Origin: an uncultured Prevotella sp.
GTDB lineage: Bacteria; Bacteroidota; Bacteroidia; Bacteroidales; Bacteroidaceae
DNA: 64,000 nt
Direction of reading: 5' to 3'
Assembly: GCA_944319795.1 (NCBI GenBank)
Contig: CALUFA010000006.1
Location: forward strand, 1-64,000
Each line of letters opens with the position of its first letter. Position 1 is the stretch's first letter. A model generated the notes under the pieces. It did not search any database. It worked only from the letters and a program-made list of their open reading frames with translations, and was not told where the DNA came from. The position numbers and the translations under genes are program-made. This document shows, piece by piece, positions 23,826-33,578 of the stretch.

Positions 23826-26800
23826 TCATTTCACTATGATTTTCTTGCCTTCCGGTGACGTAGATGCCCTTCGGCAGGCTCTTAATGTCGGCCGCGGTGC
23901 CTACGCGCTGTCCGCTTACGGTGTAGACGGGAGCGTCATCCTTCTCAGCTACAGCCTCGGCGGTGCTTATTCCGGTTGCCTGTTCCGTCGTGATTGCGAA
24001 CGTTCCTGCAAGGTTCTCGTTTGAGAAAACGTCAATGCAATAGACTTCGTAGAGTTGTTCTCCGGGTTCGTCTTGCATCGTTAAGTTTATCTGTATGTCC
24101 TTGCTCTCGCCGGCGTAGATTAACGTCTCTTGTGCGTTCAGGTAGGTGTCGGTTGCAGGATCGAGAACTCCTATGATGCCGTAGAAGTCGTCGCCGTTGT
24201 TTGCGAGCGTGAAGTTCACGGTCGCCTCTTGGCCGGCGTAAGCCTTGCCGTCTTCAACCGTGGCTTCGCCTTCCACCTTGAGGGCAACCGTCAGCGGCTC
24301 GCCGTCTTCGGTAACGGCGAATCCAATAACGTATTCACCTCTTAAATATTCTTCCGTTGTCGGGTTGTAGTATCCGGGCATTATGACTCCCGACAGCTCA
24401 TTTACTCCGCAATTCTCGAGCAGGAAGTTGGTGTCTATCTGTACAGTGCCGATTTTCTGTTCGCCTTTGTTTATTATTATGCCGTCCCCGTAGTACCTCC
24501 ATTCGTGCCCGTTAGTGCTTACGAACGCCACGGGGTAGCCGCCGTAGAATCCGCCCGTATTGGTCATCGGTACGTAGGCTATGATGATTTCTTCTTCGGT
24601 CGTGAACGTGCTCTTGTCGAGCGATATGCCTTCAATTGAGATCTGAGGCTCGCCCTCAGCCGGCTCTTGTTTCGTAATGTAGAATTTCGCTTCGCCTTCA
24701 ATTTGTATGAATTCGTCGGTAACAGGGTCGCCGTATCCGGGCCAGACTGTTCCGATAACTCCGTCAATATCGCCCATTGTATTTAAAATGAACTCAGAGC
24801 TTACATTTATGTCGCAGCTCTTTTCTTCTCCCTTATTCAGCTGCATTTTGCTTCCGTAGAATATAAATCTGTACCCGTCGCTGTAAACCATGATTTCGGG
24901 CAAGCCTTCGTAGAACCCACCCGAGTTGCTTAATGTAATGTGCGCAACGATTTCTTCGTCGGGCATGTACGCTACCTTGTCGAACGTTAAGCTCTTACAT
25001 GTAATCTGCGGTGTGCCTTCTGCCGGCTGTTGAGGCGTTAGGGTGAACGTTCCCACAGTGTCGGATTTGCCGTCAAGATACTCGAAATAAACGACGTATT
25101 CTTGCTCGGCGGTGTCGTTCCCGATAAGAAGCGGTACGTTCATGGATACCGTTTCGTCCGCGTCGATTATCATGTTGTCGTAGAAGTCGCAGCTGTCGTT
25201 GTTTACGTTCTTTACATATATGTAGTTGTTGAAGTGCGAGCCGTTGTTCTTTATGGGTATTCTTATTGTTGCGTTGCGGCCTGCGTAGACCGCGCCTCCC
25301 TCCACTTCAACGTCGCGGTCGAAACCGAGTGACAACTTGTGGGCAGGGCCGTCGGCAACGGCGGCCATGCCGTTTTCTACTGTTACGGCGAGCGTTGTCA
25401 CCGCACCTTTACCTTTTCCGTCGTCCATAGGCTGCCACTTGTCCTGCGAAACTCCGCTTATCGGGCGCAGCGTGTATCCGCCGTCTTCCAATTCCTGCGG
25501 CAGAGTGTATGTCATACGGTGGCCGTCATAATAGGTGTCCACGGGGATTTCGATTTTTTCGTTAAGCTCCATGTCCACCATGTTGCCTTCGGCGTCGTAC
25601 AAGGCCGAGCCTATGTAACCATTGAAGTCGTGCCCGTTGCATACCATTCCTATTATGTCGTAGTCGACTTTTCCGCCCACGGCAACGCTTCCGCTTGTCA
25701 TGTTGCTTAACGCATCGTAGAACATGTTGTTGTCATAAACCGTCTCTCCTTCATGCCCTAATGGCTTTATGCCGTATGTTATAGCCTGTTTGTCAAGGAA
25801 ACCATTGGCCGTCATGTCTTCTGGATTAAGCGCGGCGAGGTCGTAGTAGCCGTTGGCCAGGCCCTCGAAGCCCCAGTTTATGTGGTAAAGGCCGGTCTCG
25901 TCGTATCCGTCGCAGATGAATCCGTGCGCGCTTCCCTGGCCTCGCTGTATAGTACGGGTCGGCCTTCGTCGAGCTCTTTGCGGATTATATTTTCCCATTC
26001 TTCCGTCGTGAAGTAGTTACGGTAGATTTGGGTGCATGACGGGTCGATGCCGAAATGGTCTATGAGCATGTTCGGAATAAAGTTCGTTCCTCCATCGTAT
26101 GCGCAGCAGTAGTCAGCCTTGGCGGCCACGCTGCAGGCGTAAGCCAGTTTGGCTACGGCCTGTCTCGACTCTTCGCTTGAGTTCTCAGAGTACGTAGTGG
26201 TCATCTTGTCGTAGTCGAACGTATAGCCCTCGAGGTTCTCGTTGATGTCGAAGCCGTGCGTGGCGGTTGTGTAGCTTACAGTGCCCGTTCCGTGTTCGGG
26301 GTAGCGCCAGTAGTAAAATACCTGTGACATAGCCACGGCCGCGCACCCCGTAGCACTCCGTGATCCGTGCTCTTGGTCGTATGGGCAGAGCAGGTTGTAC
26401 GGCTCGAAGTATCCCCATTGCGTTTGTATCAACGGCTTAACGGCCTTGCCCGGCTCTTCGGCAGCCCTGTTCCGTGGCGATGTCTGTCCGCCGTTGTTGA
26501 TGACGGATGTCATTGCGGCCTCGATGGCCTCGAACCACCAGCGCACGGCCGGGTTGTTTACAGTTGCGTCGTAGCCGCCCTTGTCGGTATAGGCGAGTAT
26601 CGGGCGCACTTGGTCGTCGCCGGCTACGACCACCATGCCGCCGTCGCCGTTGTTGAACACGTAGTAGAGCGTGGTGTTCACGGCCTTGCCCTTAGTGCCT
26701 ACGGCCTGCTTTGCCAATTCCAGTTTGGACTGTCCGGCAGCCGCTCTGCCCTTGATTTGGGCGACGGGCCTTGCCTTGCCTAATGCTTTCATGGCCTCGG

Positions 26801-26888
26801 CGCGTGCCCGCTCGAGGCTTACCGGAGCCGCCACGGCCGTTGCGGCGGCCGTGAGCAGCATCGTTAGTGTGAATAAAAGTTTTTTCAT
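23826..26888 (-). pseudogene. C10 cysteine protease gene, two frameshifts (copy 1 of 3)
   Basis: Reading from the ATG at 26888 (Met-Lys-Lys-Leu-Leu-Phe-Thr), the product has a signal peptide ending Ala-Val-Ala, an I69-type (Spi) inhibitory propeptide, and the C10 catalytic Cys182 in Ala-Thr-Gly-Cys-Ala-Ala-Val-Ala-Met-Ser. The frame breaks near 25930-25960, where 17 nt replace the 21 nt of the intact copy. The catalytic His region (Ala-His-Gly-Phe-Ile-Cys-Asp-Gly-Tyr) continues in another frame. About 700 residues of immunoglobulin-like modules follow. A second shift (one extra base near 23849-23853, compared with 27311 and 30181) garbles the C-terminal Gly-Lys-Lys-Ile-Val-Val-Lys tail; the ancestral stop is 23826-23828. 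Tandem paralogue of 27292-29991 and 30163-33225. Probably non-functional. Confidence 0.85.
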
Positions 26889-27219
26889 ATCAGTTTGTTT
26901 AAAGATTTTATTTTGCGTCATATTACTTGTCGGCGGAATAATTTGCGCCCCTTTATGGCTTGCGCTTCCTATTTGTCGCATTCCGACGGCTTTTACTTAC
27001 GGTTTTTATTTGCTTCATGCAAGCATGCAAGAGGTATCCTTTTATAGCGTGAAAGGTGGTCTTTTGCAGGGCAAAAGGCCATGTATTGAAAGCTGAAAAG
27101 ACACCGTTTGAAACTGTAATCATCGTCGTTCAACTAAAAATAATTCAGCCGACGGGTTTATATTGCATTTTCCCGTCGCGTCGTGCGGCGTTGTCATAAG
27201 GCTCGTAAATGTGTAAACG
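26889..27219. other. Spacer between protease copies 1 and 2
   Basis: It contains a short array of the AAAAGGnnnCCTTTT family at 27031-27080 (GGTATCCTTTTATAGC, AAAGGTGGTCTTTTGC, AAAAGGCCATG). The leader next to copy 1 (AAATAAAATCTTTAAACAAA on the minus strand) resembles that of copy 2. No canonical promoter for copy 1 is visible. Confidence 0.55.
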
Positions 27220-27254
27220 GGCCGCCACGTCGCAACGGGCGTGGCGGCCTTTTA
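27220..27254 (-). terminator. Hairpin after protease copy 2
   Basis: A 10-bp stem (GGCCGCCACG at 27220-27229, complement at 27240-27249) with a TTTTA run on the plus side. Homologous to the hairpins after copies 1 and 3. Confidence 0.7.
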
Positions 27255-27291
27255 TGTCATGCAACGGCGCTTAATGCGGTTGCGCCCTGCG

Positions 27292-29991
27292 TCATTTCAC
27301 TACGATTTTCTTGCCACCGGTGACGTAGATGCCCTTCGGCAGGCTCTTCAGGCCGGCCGCCGTGCCTACGCGCTGTCCGCTTACGGTGTAGACTGGAGCG
27401 TCTTTCCCTTCAGTCCCAACCTCTGCGGCGCTTATTCCGGTAGCCCGTTCCGCCGTGATTGTGAACGTTCCGGCAAGGTTTACGTTTTGGAAAGAGTCCA
27501 TGTAATAAACCTCGTAGAGTTGTTCTCCGGGTTCGTCTTGCAACGTTATGTTCATCTGCATGTCCTTGCTTTCGCCGGCGTAGATTAAAGTCTCTTGTAC
27601 GTCCATGTATGTGCCGGTTGCATAATTGGGGATTCCTATGCTGCCGTAGAAGTCGTCGCCGTTGTTTACGAGCGTGAAGTTCACGGTTGCCTCTTGGCCG
27701 GCGTAAGCCTTGCCGCCCTCGATCGTGGCTCCGCCTTCGAGCTTGAGGTCCAACTCCAGCGGCTCGCCGTCTTCGGTAACGGCGAATCCAACCACGTACC
27801 AACTACTTAAATATTCTTCCGTCGTCGGGTCGTAGTATCCGGGAATTATGAGTCCTGACAACTCTTTAACTCCGCAATTCTCGAGCAGGAAGTTTGTGTC
27901 TATCTGTACGGTGCCGATTTTTTGCTCGCCTTTGTTTATCTGTATGCCGTCTCCGTAGTACATCCATGTTCTCTCGTTGGTGGTTACGAACGCCACGGGG
28001 TGGCCGTCGTAGAATCCGCCTTCATTGCTCATCGTTACGTAGGCTACGAGCTTGTCTTTGGTCGAGTATGTGCTCTTGTCGAGCGTTATGCCTTCAATTG
28101 AGATCTTAGGTTCTCCCTCCGCCTTTATCTGTGAGGTTATGGTGAACGTTCCGATAGTGTCGCGGCGTGCGTTGCAGTCTTCAAAATACACTATGAACTC
28201 GTTCTCCGTATCTACGCTGTCAGTAGGAAGCGCTGCCAAAAGCACGTAGGTTTCGCCTGCGTCGATAATCATGTTGTCGGTGAAGTCGGGCTCGTCGTTT
28301 TTCTTACTCTTCACGTTTATGTAACCGTTGAAGTAGTCGCCGTTGTTCTTTATGGGGATTTCCACTTCCACCGTAGAACCTGCGTATATCGAACTTTCCC
28401 GTGGCTTAACCTCTCCGTCGATGGCAAGGCCGGGTTGTTTAACGTCCCCTTCGCTTACGGTGGCAACGCCGTTCTCAACCGTTACGACGATGGTTTCAGC
28501 CATGTGCGAGCCTTTTACCGCGTCCATCGGCTGCCATTCGTCTTGCGTAGTGCCGTATATCGGGCGCAGGGTGTACGTTCCGTCGGCGAGGTCGAGCGGC
28601 AGGGCATAGTTGATGGGATAGTAGTCATAAAAATAAAAAATGGGTAATTCAAATTCTTCTTCGTTTACAGCGTCGACCATGTTCCCTTCCGCGTCGTATA
28701 GCACCGTGCCTATGTATCCTTTGAAATTGTTTCCTGTGACTCTCAGCATTATAATGTTGTAGCTTATGCTGTCGCCAAGCGCCGTTTCCCCGGTTGTCAT
28801 GTTTACCAATGCCTCGTATCCAAGAGATGCCGTGTCAGCTGCTTCTCCGCCTTGTTCGGCCGGTTTTATCCCTAATATTATGTCTTGGTCGGCTGTAAAA
28901 CCGGTTCCGGCCAAGTCGTAGGGATTAAGCGTGGCGAGGTCGTAATAGCCGTCGAGACTGCCTCCCCAACCCCAGTTTATGTGGTAAAGCCCCGTCTCGT
29001 CGTAGCCGTCGCAGACGAATTGGTGGCCGCCTTCAAGGCTGCTCCCACTGTAAAGCACGGGGCGCCCTTCGTCGAGCTCCTTGCGGATGATTTCCTCCCA
29101 TTTGTCCGTTGTGAAGAATGCGCGGTAGAGTTGTGAGCACGACTTGTCGATTCCGAAATAGCTGATGAGCATCTGCGGACTTATGTTCGTTCCCGAACCA
29201 TACGCGCAATAGTCCATTTCCGTTGCCACGCCGCAGGCGTACATCAGTTCGGCTACGGCCTGCCGGGCCTCTTCGCTTGAGTCGTCAGAGTACGTGGTTG
29301 TCATCTTGTCGTAGTCGAACGCATAGTCCTCGAGGTTCTCTTCGATGGCGAAGCCGTGGGTTATAGTCGTATAACTAACCGTGCCCGTGCCGTGTTCGGG
29401 ATAGCGCCAGTAGTAAAGCACTTGTGCCATAGCCGTTGCCACGCATCCTGATAGGCTAAGTCCACCGTGCTCTTGGTCGTAAGGACAGAGCAGGTTGTAC
29501 GGTTCGAATTGGTTCCATTGCGTTTGTATCAACGGCTTGACGGCCTTTCTCGGTTCTTTGGCAGTCCTGTTTTGTGGCGATGTTTGTCCGCCGTTGTTGA
29601 TGACGGATGTCATCGCGGCCTCTATCGCCTCGAACCACCAGCGCACGGCCGGGTTGGTTTTCGTCGCGTCGTAGCCGCCCTTGTCGGTTTAGGCAAGTAT
29701 CGGGCGCACCCGGTCGTCGCCGGCAATGACCACCATGCCTCCGTCGTTCACGTTGTTGAACACGTAGTAGAGCGTGGCGTTCACGGCCTTGCCCTTAGTG
29801 CCTACGGCCTGCTTTGCCAATTCCAGTTTAGGCTGTCCGGCAGCCGCTTTGCCCTTGACTTGGGCGGCGGGCTTTGCCTTGCCTAATGTTTTCATGGCCT
29901 CGGCGCGTGCCCGCTCGAGGCTCACCGGAGCCGCAACGGCCGTTGCGGCGGCCGTGATCAGCAGCGTAAGCGTAAGTAAAAGTTTTCTCAT
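27292..29991 (-). pseudogene. C10 cysteine protease gene with in-frame stop (copy 2 of 3)
   Basis: The ATG at 29991 starts Met-Arg-Lys-Leu-Leu-Leu-Thr-Leu, with a signal peptide and I69-type propeptide. Codon 101 is TAA (29689-29691) where the other two copies have TAC for Tyr, in Ile-Leu-Ala-Tyr-Thr-Asp-Lys. The same frame then stays open to 27292: Pro-Ala-Val-Arg-Trp-Trp, the catalytic Cys block Leu-Ser-Gly-Cys-Val-Ala-Thr-Ala-Met-Ala-Gln, the His block Gly-His-Gln-Phe-Val-Cys-Asp-Gly-Tyr, Asn-Trp-Gly-Trp-Gly-Gly, several immunoglobulin-like modules, and Val-Tyr-Thr-Val-Ser-Gly-Gln-Arg-Val ending Gly-Lys-Lys-Ile-Val-Val-Lys. A single substitution therefore disables an otherwise intact protease. 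It is recent, or a sequencing error, or read through. Confidence 0.87.
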
Positions 29992-30086
29992 ATCAGTTTG
30001 TTTAAAGATTTAAATTTGCGTTATATCGCATGTTTCCGCCATCCGTGCGGCGTTGCCGTCAGGTTGACGCCTATCTGTAAACGAGT

Positions 30087-30124
30087 AAAAAGGCCGCCAC
30101 GCCTGTTCGGCGCGGCGGCCTTTT
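30087..30124 (-). terminator. Terminator after protease copy 3
   Basis: A 15-bp stem with one mismatch (AAAAGGCCGCCACGC at 30087-30101, partner at 30110-30124), with A and T runs at its ends. Confidence 0.82.
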
Positions 30125-30162
30125 ATATCATGCAACGGCGCTTAATGCGTTAGCGTTCGGCG

Positions 30163-33100
30163 TCATTTCACTACGATTTTCTTGCCTCCGGTAATATAGA
30201 TTCCCTTCGGCAGGCTCTTAAGGTCGGCCGCATTGCCTACTCGCAGGCCGCTTATGGTGTAGACGGGAGCGTCTTCCCCTTCAGCCTCTACTGTGCTTAT
30301 TCCGGTAGACAGGTTGACGTTGAACCGCCCTGAGTCGTCGATAAGTACGTATTCCTCCGTCTCCGGGTCAACGTAGTAAGTCCAAATCTCGCCTTCGGCG
30401 GTCTCGATGTTGAGCCTTTCGATAAGCAACGAGAGGTCGTATTCATACGTTTTCACATACGTTTCGCCGCCGTTTATGCTGACGGTGTCCTCGCCCCACA
30501 TTCCGCCGGTGCCTCCGCCGTTGAGCCCTTTGAGCATGATGTTGTATTTGATAACGCCCTCGTACATTCCGCCCGAGTTGCTCAGGTTGGCCTGGAAGCT
30601 GAGCATGCCGTCTTTTTCGACGTCGGGCGTGAGCACCTTAAGCGAGTCCATGACGATTACGGGGCTGCCTCCGGTAGCCTGTTCGGCCGTGATCGTGAAC
30701 GTGCCGGCAGAGTGAGTGCCGCCGAGAACGTCCTCATAGTAAACCTCGTAGAGCTGTTCTCCCGGTTCGTCTTGTACCGTTATAGTCATCTGCACGGGCT
30801 TGCTTTCGCCTGCGGCGATTATCGTCCGTTGTGCGGTCAGGCTGTCGCCGGTTGCCGGATAGCAGATGCCTACGAATCCGTTGAAGTCGTCGCCGTTGTT
30901 TACGAGCGTGAAGTTCACTGTCGCCTCTTGGCCGGTGTAAGCCTTGCCGCCCTCAACCGTTGCTCCGCCTTCGAGCTTGAGGTCAACCGTCGGGGCTTCT
31001 CCGTCCTTGGTGACGGTGAATGCCACTTCGCCTTCAAGTTCAACGTTTTGGCCCGTTGCGGGGTCGTAGTATCCCGGAGTGATAGTTCCCGACATTTCTT
31101 CTACCTTGTGCCAATCGAGTATGTAACTTGTTGGGATGTTTACGCCGACGGTCTTTTCCTCACCCTTGTTCAGCAATACGGCGTCTCCGGTGAGCGTCCA
31201 AGTGTATCCGTAGACGTGAACGAAGGCGACGGGATAGCCTTCGTAGAATCCGCCGGAGTTGCTGAGCGTGATGGCGGGCACGAGCGGTTCGTCAGCCGTA
31301 AAGGTGTTCTTGTCGAGCGTTATGCCCTTACCCGTGATTTGCGGAGCGCCCTCCGCCGGCTTTTGCGGTGTGAGGACGAACGTACCTATTGTGTCTGGTT
31401 CAACGTTAAGGTCTTCGAAATAAACGACGTATTCTTGCGCCGTGGTGTCGTTTTCGATAGGAAGCGAGGCGAGCAAGGTAGCCGTTTTGCCGGCGTCTAC
31501 TATCACGTTGTCGTTGAAGTTGATGATGTTGTGCTTGATGTTTTTGACGTAAACGCTGCCGTTGAAGTACGCACCATCGTTCTTTATGGGTATGCTTACC
31601 TCGGCTGTGTAGCCCGTGTACACCGAGCCTCCTTTCACTTCAACGTCGCCGCCGAGGCTAAGGGCCAGTTCGGGAGCCTCGCCGTTGGCGAGCGTGGCCG
31701 TATCGTTTTCAACCGTCAGGACAAGAGTCGTCACCGTGCCCATGCCTTCGGCGCCTTTCATCGGCTGCCATTCGTCTTGCGAGGTGCCGCTTATTGGGCG
31801 CAGGGTGTATGTTCCGTCTTCCAATCCTTGGGGCAGGGTGTAAGTTAGATTGTAATTACTGTAATAATAGTTGCTTGGTAATTCAAATTCTTCGTCGAGC
31901 TTCATGTCGGTCAAGTTGCCTTCGGCGTCGTACAGGGCAGAGCCAATGTAGCCTTTGAAGTCGTGTCCTTGGCATATCAGCCTTGTAATGCCGTAATCCA
32001 CGTTCTCGCCCAAAGGTACGCTTCTGCTTGTCATGCTGTTTAACGCTTCGTAGTATATGCTGTTGTTGTAAGCCGTTTCGCCTTCGTAGCCCAAAGGCTT
32101 AATGCCGTATATTATGTCTTGGTCGCTTGAGAAATTATAGCCTACCAGGTCGTAGGGATTAAGCGTGGCTAAGTCGAAGTAGCCGTCGTATTCACCGCTC
32201 CAGCCCCAGTTTATATGGTAAAGGCCGGTCTCGTCATAGCCGTCGCAGATGAATTGGTGGGCTCCGTTGACGCTGGCTCCGCCGTAGAGCACCGGCCTTC
32301 CCTCGTCAAGCTCCTTGCGGATGATTCCCTCCCATTCGGCCGTAGTGAAGTTTTTGCGGTAGGCTTGGGTACACGACTGGTCGATACCGAGATAGTCGAT
32401 CAGCATCTGCGGATATGGTGATGATCCCGAGGCATACGCGCAGTAGTCCATTTCCGTTGCCACGCCGCAGGCGTACATCAGTTCGGCTACGGCCTGCCGG
32501 GCCTCTTCGCTTGAGTTTTCAGAGTACGTGGTTGTCATCTTGTCGTAGTCGAACGTATAGTCCTCGAGGTTCTCGTTGATGGCGAACCCGTGGGTGTACG
32601 AGGTGTAACTTACCGTGTCCGTGCCGTGTTCGGGATAGCGCCAGTAGTAAAGCACTTGCGCGATAGCCGTTGCCACGCATCCTGTCAAGCTCTGCGCGCC
32701 GTGCTCTTGGTCGTATGGGCAGAGCAGGTTGTAGGGCTCGTCTTGTCCCCATTGCGTTTGTATCAACGGCTTAACGGCCTTTCCCGGTTCTTCGGCCGCC
32801 CTGTTTTGGGGCGATGTCTGTCCGCCGTTGTTGATGACGGAGGTCATCGCGGCCTCTATGGCCTCGAACCACCAGCGCACGGCCGGGTTGGTTTCCGTCG
32901 CGTCGTAGCCGCCCTTGTCGGTGTAGGCGAGTATCGGGCGCACTTGGTCGTCGCCGGCAATGACCACCATGCCGCCGTTGTTCCCGTTGTTGAACACGTA
33001 GTAGAGCGTGGCGTCCGCGGCCTTGCCCTTAGTGCCTACGGCCTGTTTTGCCAATTTCAGTTGTGCCGGGCCTGCCGCCGCTCCGCCCTTCGCCGGGGCG

Positions 33101-33225
33101 TTAAGCCTGCCTTGGCTTAATGCTTTCATCGCCTCGGCGCGTGCCCGCTCGAGGCTTACCGGAGCCGCCACGGCCGTTGCGGCGGCCGTGATCAGCAGCG
33201 TAAGTGTGAGTAAAAGTTTTCTCAT
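30163..33225 (-). CDS. Secreted C10 family cysteine protease (streptopain/interpain-like), intact copy
   Basis: 1020 residues. Signal peptide 1-20 (ending Ala-Val-Ala). I69-type (Spi) propeptide about 21-115, which keeps the zymogen inactive. C10 catalytic domain about 150-365, with Cys183 in Leu-Thr-Gly-Cys-Val-Ala-Thr-Ala-Ile-Ala-Gln, His323 in Gly-Ala-His-Gln-Phe-Ile-Cys-Asp-Gly-Tyr, and Asn-Trp-Gly-Trp-Ser-Gly near 339-344. Four or five beta modules follow (repeated Ile-Pro-Ile-Lys-Asn-Asp-Gly, Ala-Thr-Val-Asn-Phe-Thr-Leu-Val-Asn-Asn-Gly-Asp-Asp). The C-terminus (Val-Tyr-Thr-Ile-Ser-Gly-Leu-Arg-Val ... Gly-Ile-Tyr-Ile-Thr-Gly-Gly-Lys-Lys-Ile-Val-Val-Lys) resembles type A sorting domains of type IX cargo. 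Compared with copy 2 it has an extra module before the tail. A -7 element lies 87 nt upstream. Confidence 0.94.
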   Translation of the reverse strand: MRKLLLTLTLLITAAATAVAAPVSLERARAEAMKALSQGRLNAPAKGGAAAGPAQLKLAKQAVGTKGKAADATLYYVFNNGNNGGMVVIAGDDQVRPILAYTDKGGYDATETNPAVRWWFEAIEAAMTSVINNGGQTSPQNRAAEEPGKAVKPLIQTQWGQDEPYNLLCPYDQEHGAQSLTGCVATAIAQVLYYWRYPEHGTDTVSYTSYTHGFAINENLEDYTFDYDKMTTTYSENSSEEARQAVAELMYACGVATEMDYCAYASGSSPYPQMLIDYLGIDQSCTQAYRKNFTTAEWEGIIRKELDEGRPVLYGGASVNGAHQFICDGYDETGLYHINWGWSGEYDGYFDLATLNPYDLVGYNFSSDQDIIYGIKPLGYEGETAYNNSIYYEALNSMTSRSVPLGENVDYGITRLICQGHDFKGYIGSALYDAEGNLTDMKLDEEFELPSNYYYSNYNLTYTLPQGLEDGTYTLRPISGTSQDEWQPMKGAEGMGTVTTLVLTVENDTATLANGEAPELALSLGGDVEVKGGSVYTGYTAEVSIPIKNDGAYFNGSVYVKNIKHNIINFNDNVIVDAGKTATLLASLPIENDTTAQEYVVYFEDLNVEPDTIGTFVLTPQKPAEGAPQITGKGITLDKNTFTADEPLVPAITLSNSGGFYEGYPVAFVHVYGYTWTLTGDAVLLNKGEEKTVGVNIPTSYILDWHKVEEMSGTITPGYYDPATGQNVELEGEVAFTVTKDGEAPTVDLKLEGGATVEGGKAYTGQEATVNFTLVNNGDDFNGFVGICYPATGDSLTAQRTIIAAGESKPVQMTITVQDEPGEQLYEVYYEDVLGGTHSAGTFTITAEQATGGSPVIVMDSLKVLTPDVEKDGMLSFQANLSNSGGMYEGVIKYNIMLKGLNGGGTGGMWGEDTVSINGGETYVKTYEYDLSLLIERLNIETAEGEIWTYYVDPETEEYVLIDDSGRFNVNLSTGISTVEAEGEDAPVYTISGLRVGNAADLKSLPKGIYITGGKKIVVK

Positions 33226-33311
33226 ATAATTTTGTTTTTAGTTGGAATTACGCATTATATGTTTTGTATCCGTGGCGTTTACAGCCTTTACACGGGTGTC
33301 CCAAATCTTTA

Positions 33312-33319
33312 CAAAGTTA
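33312..33319 (-). promoter_or_regulatory. Promoter -7 of protease copy 3
   Basis: On the minus strand TAACTTTG, 87 nt upstream of the ATG. A TTG (33343-33345) lies 23 nt further, slightly longer than usual spacing. No equivalent is seen before copies 1 and 2. Confidence 0.55.
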
Positions 33320-33525
33320 ATGGTTTTTATCCGTTTTTCGGTCAAAATAACATTTTTTAAGAGGTTGAAGCATGGCGTTTTCATGTAAATCCGTCAGCTT
33401 CCGTGCGGCGTTTGCCGTCGGCGTGCGGCATGCCGTTTTGCCCTTGGCTGTATAAAATTTACTTGTTTTATTATCGTTTTTACTCGTTTTGCATCCCATT
33501 CGGTTATGTTTTCGGATGTTTTCGT

Positions 33526-33533
33526 TACTTTTG
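33526..33533 (+). promoter_or_regulatory. Promoter -7 of the metallophosphoesterase gene
   Basis: TACTTTTG, 46 nt before the chosen ATG. It excludes the longer frame that opens at 33489. Confidence 0.6.
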
Positions 33534-33578
33534 TGTCATGTTTCTGGCCGTCGGGCCCATCTTAAATTATTGACAACG

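Noticed and set aside
23791..25998. Separate complete gene for a surface protein starting at 25998
   Set aside because: Its first roughly 25 residues are out-of-frame sequence of the protease catalytic domain and its last roughly 20 are frameshifted tail. It is the 3' part of a broken protease gene.
27292..29646. Independent gene starting at Met-Arg-Trp-Trp (29646)
   Set aside because: That Met is inside the conserved propeptide region. The real start, with signal peptide, is at 29991 in the same frame beyond one stop codon.
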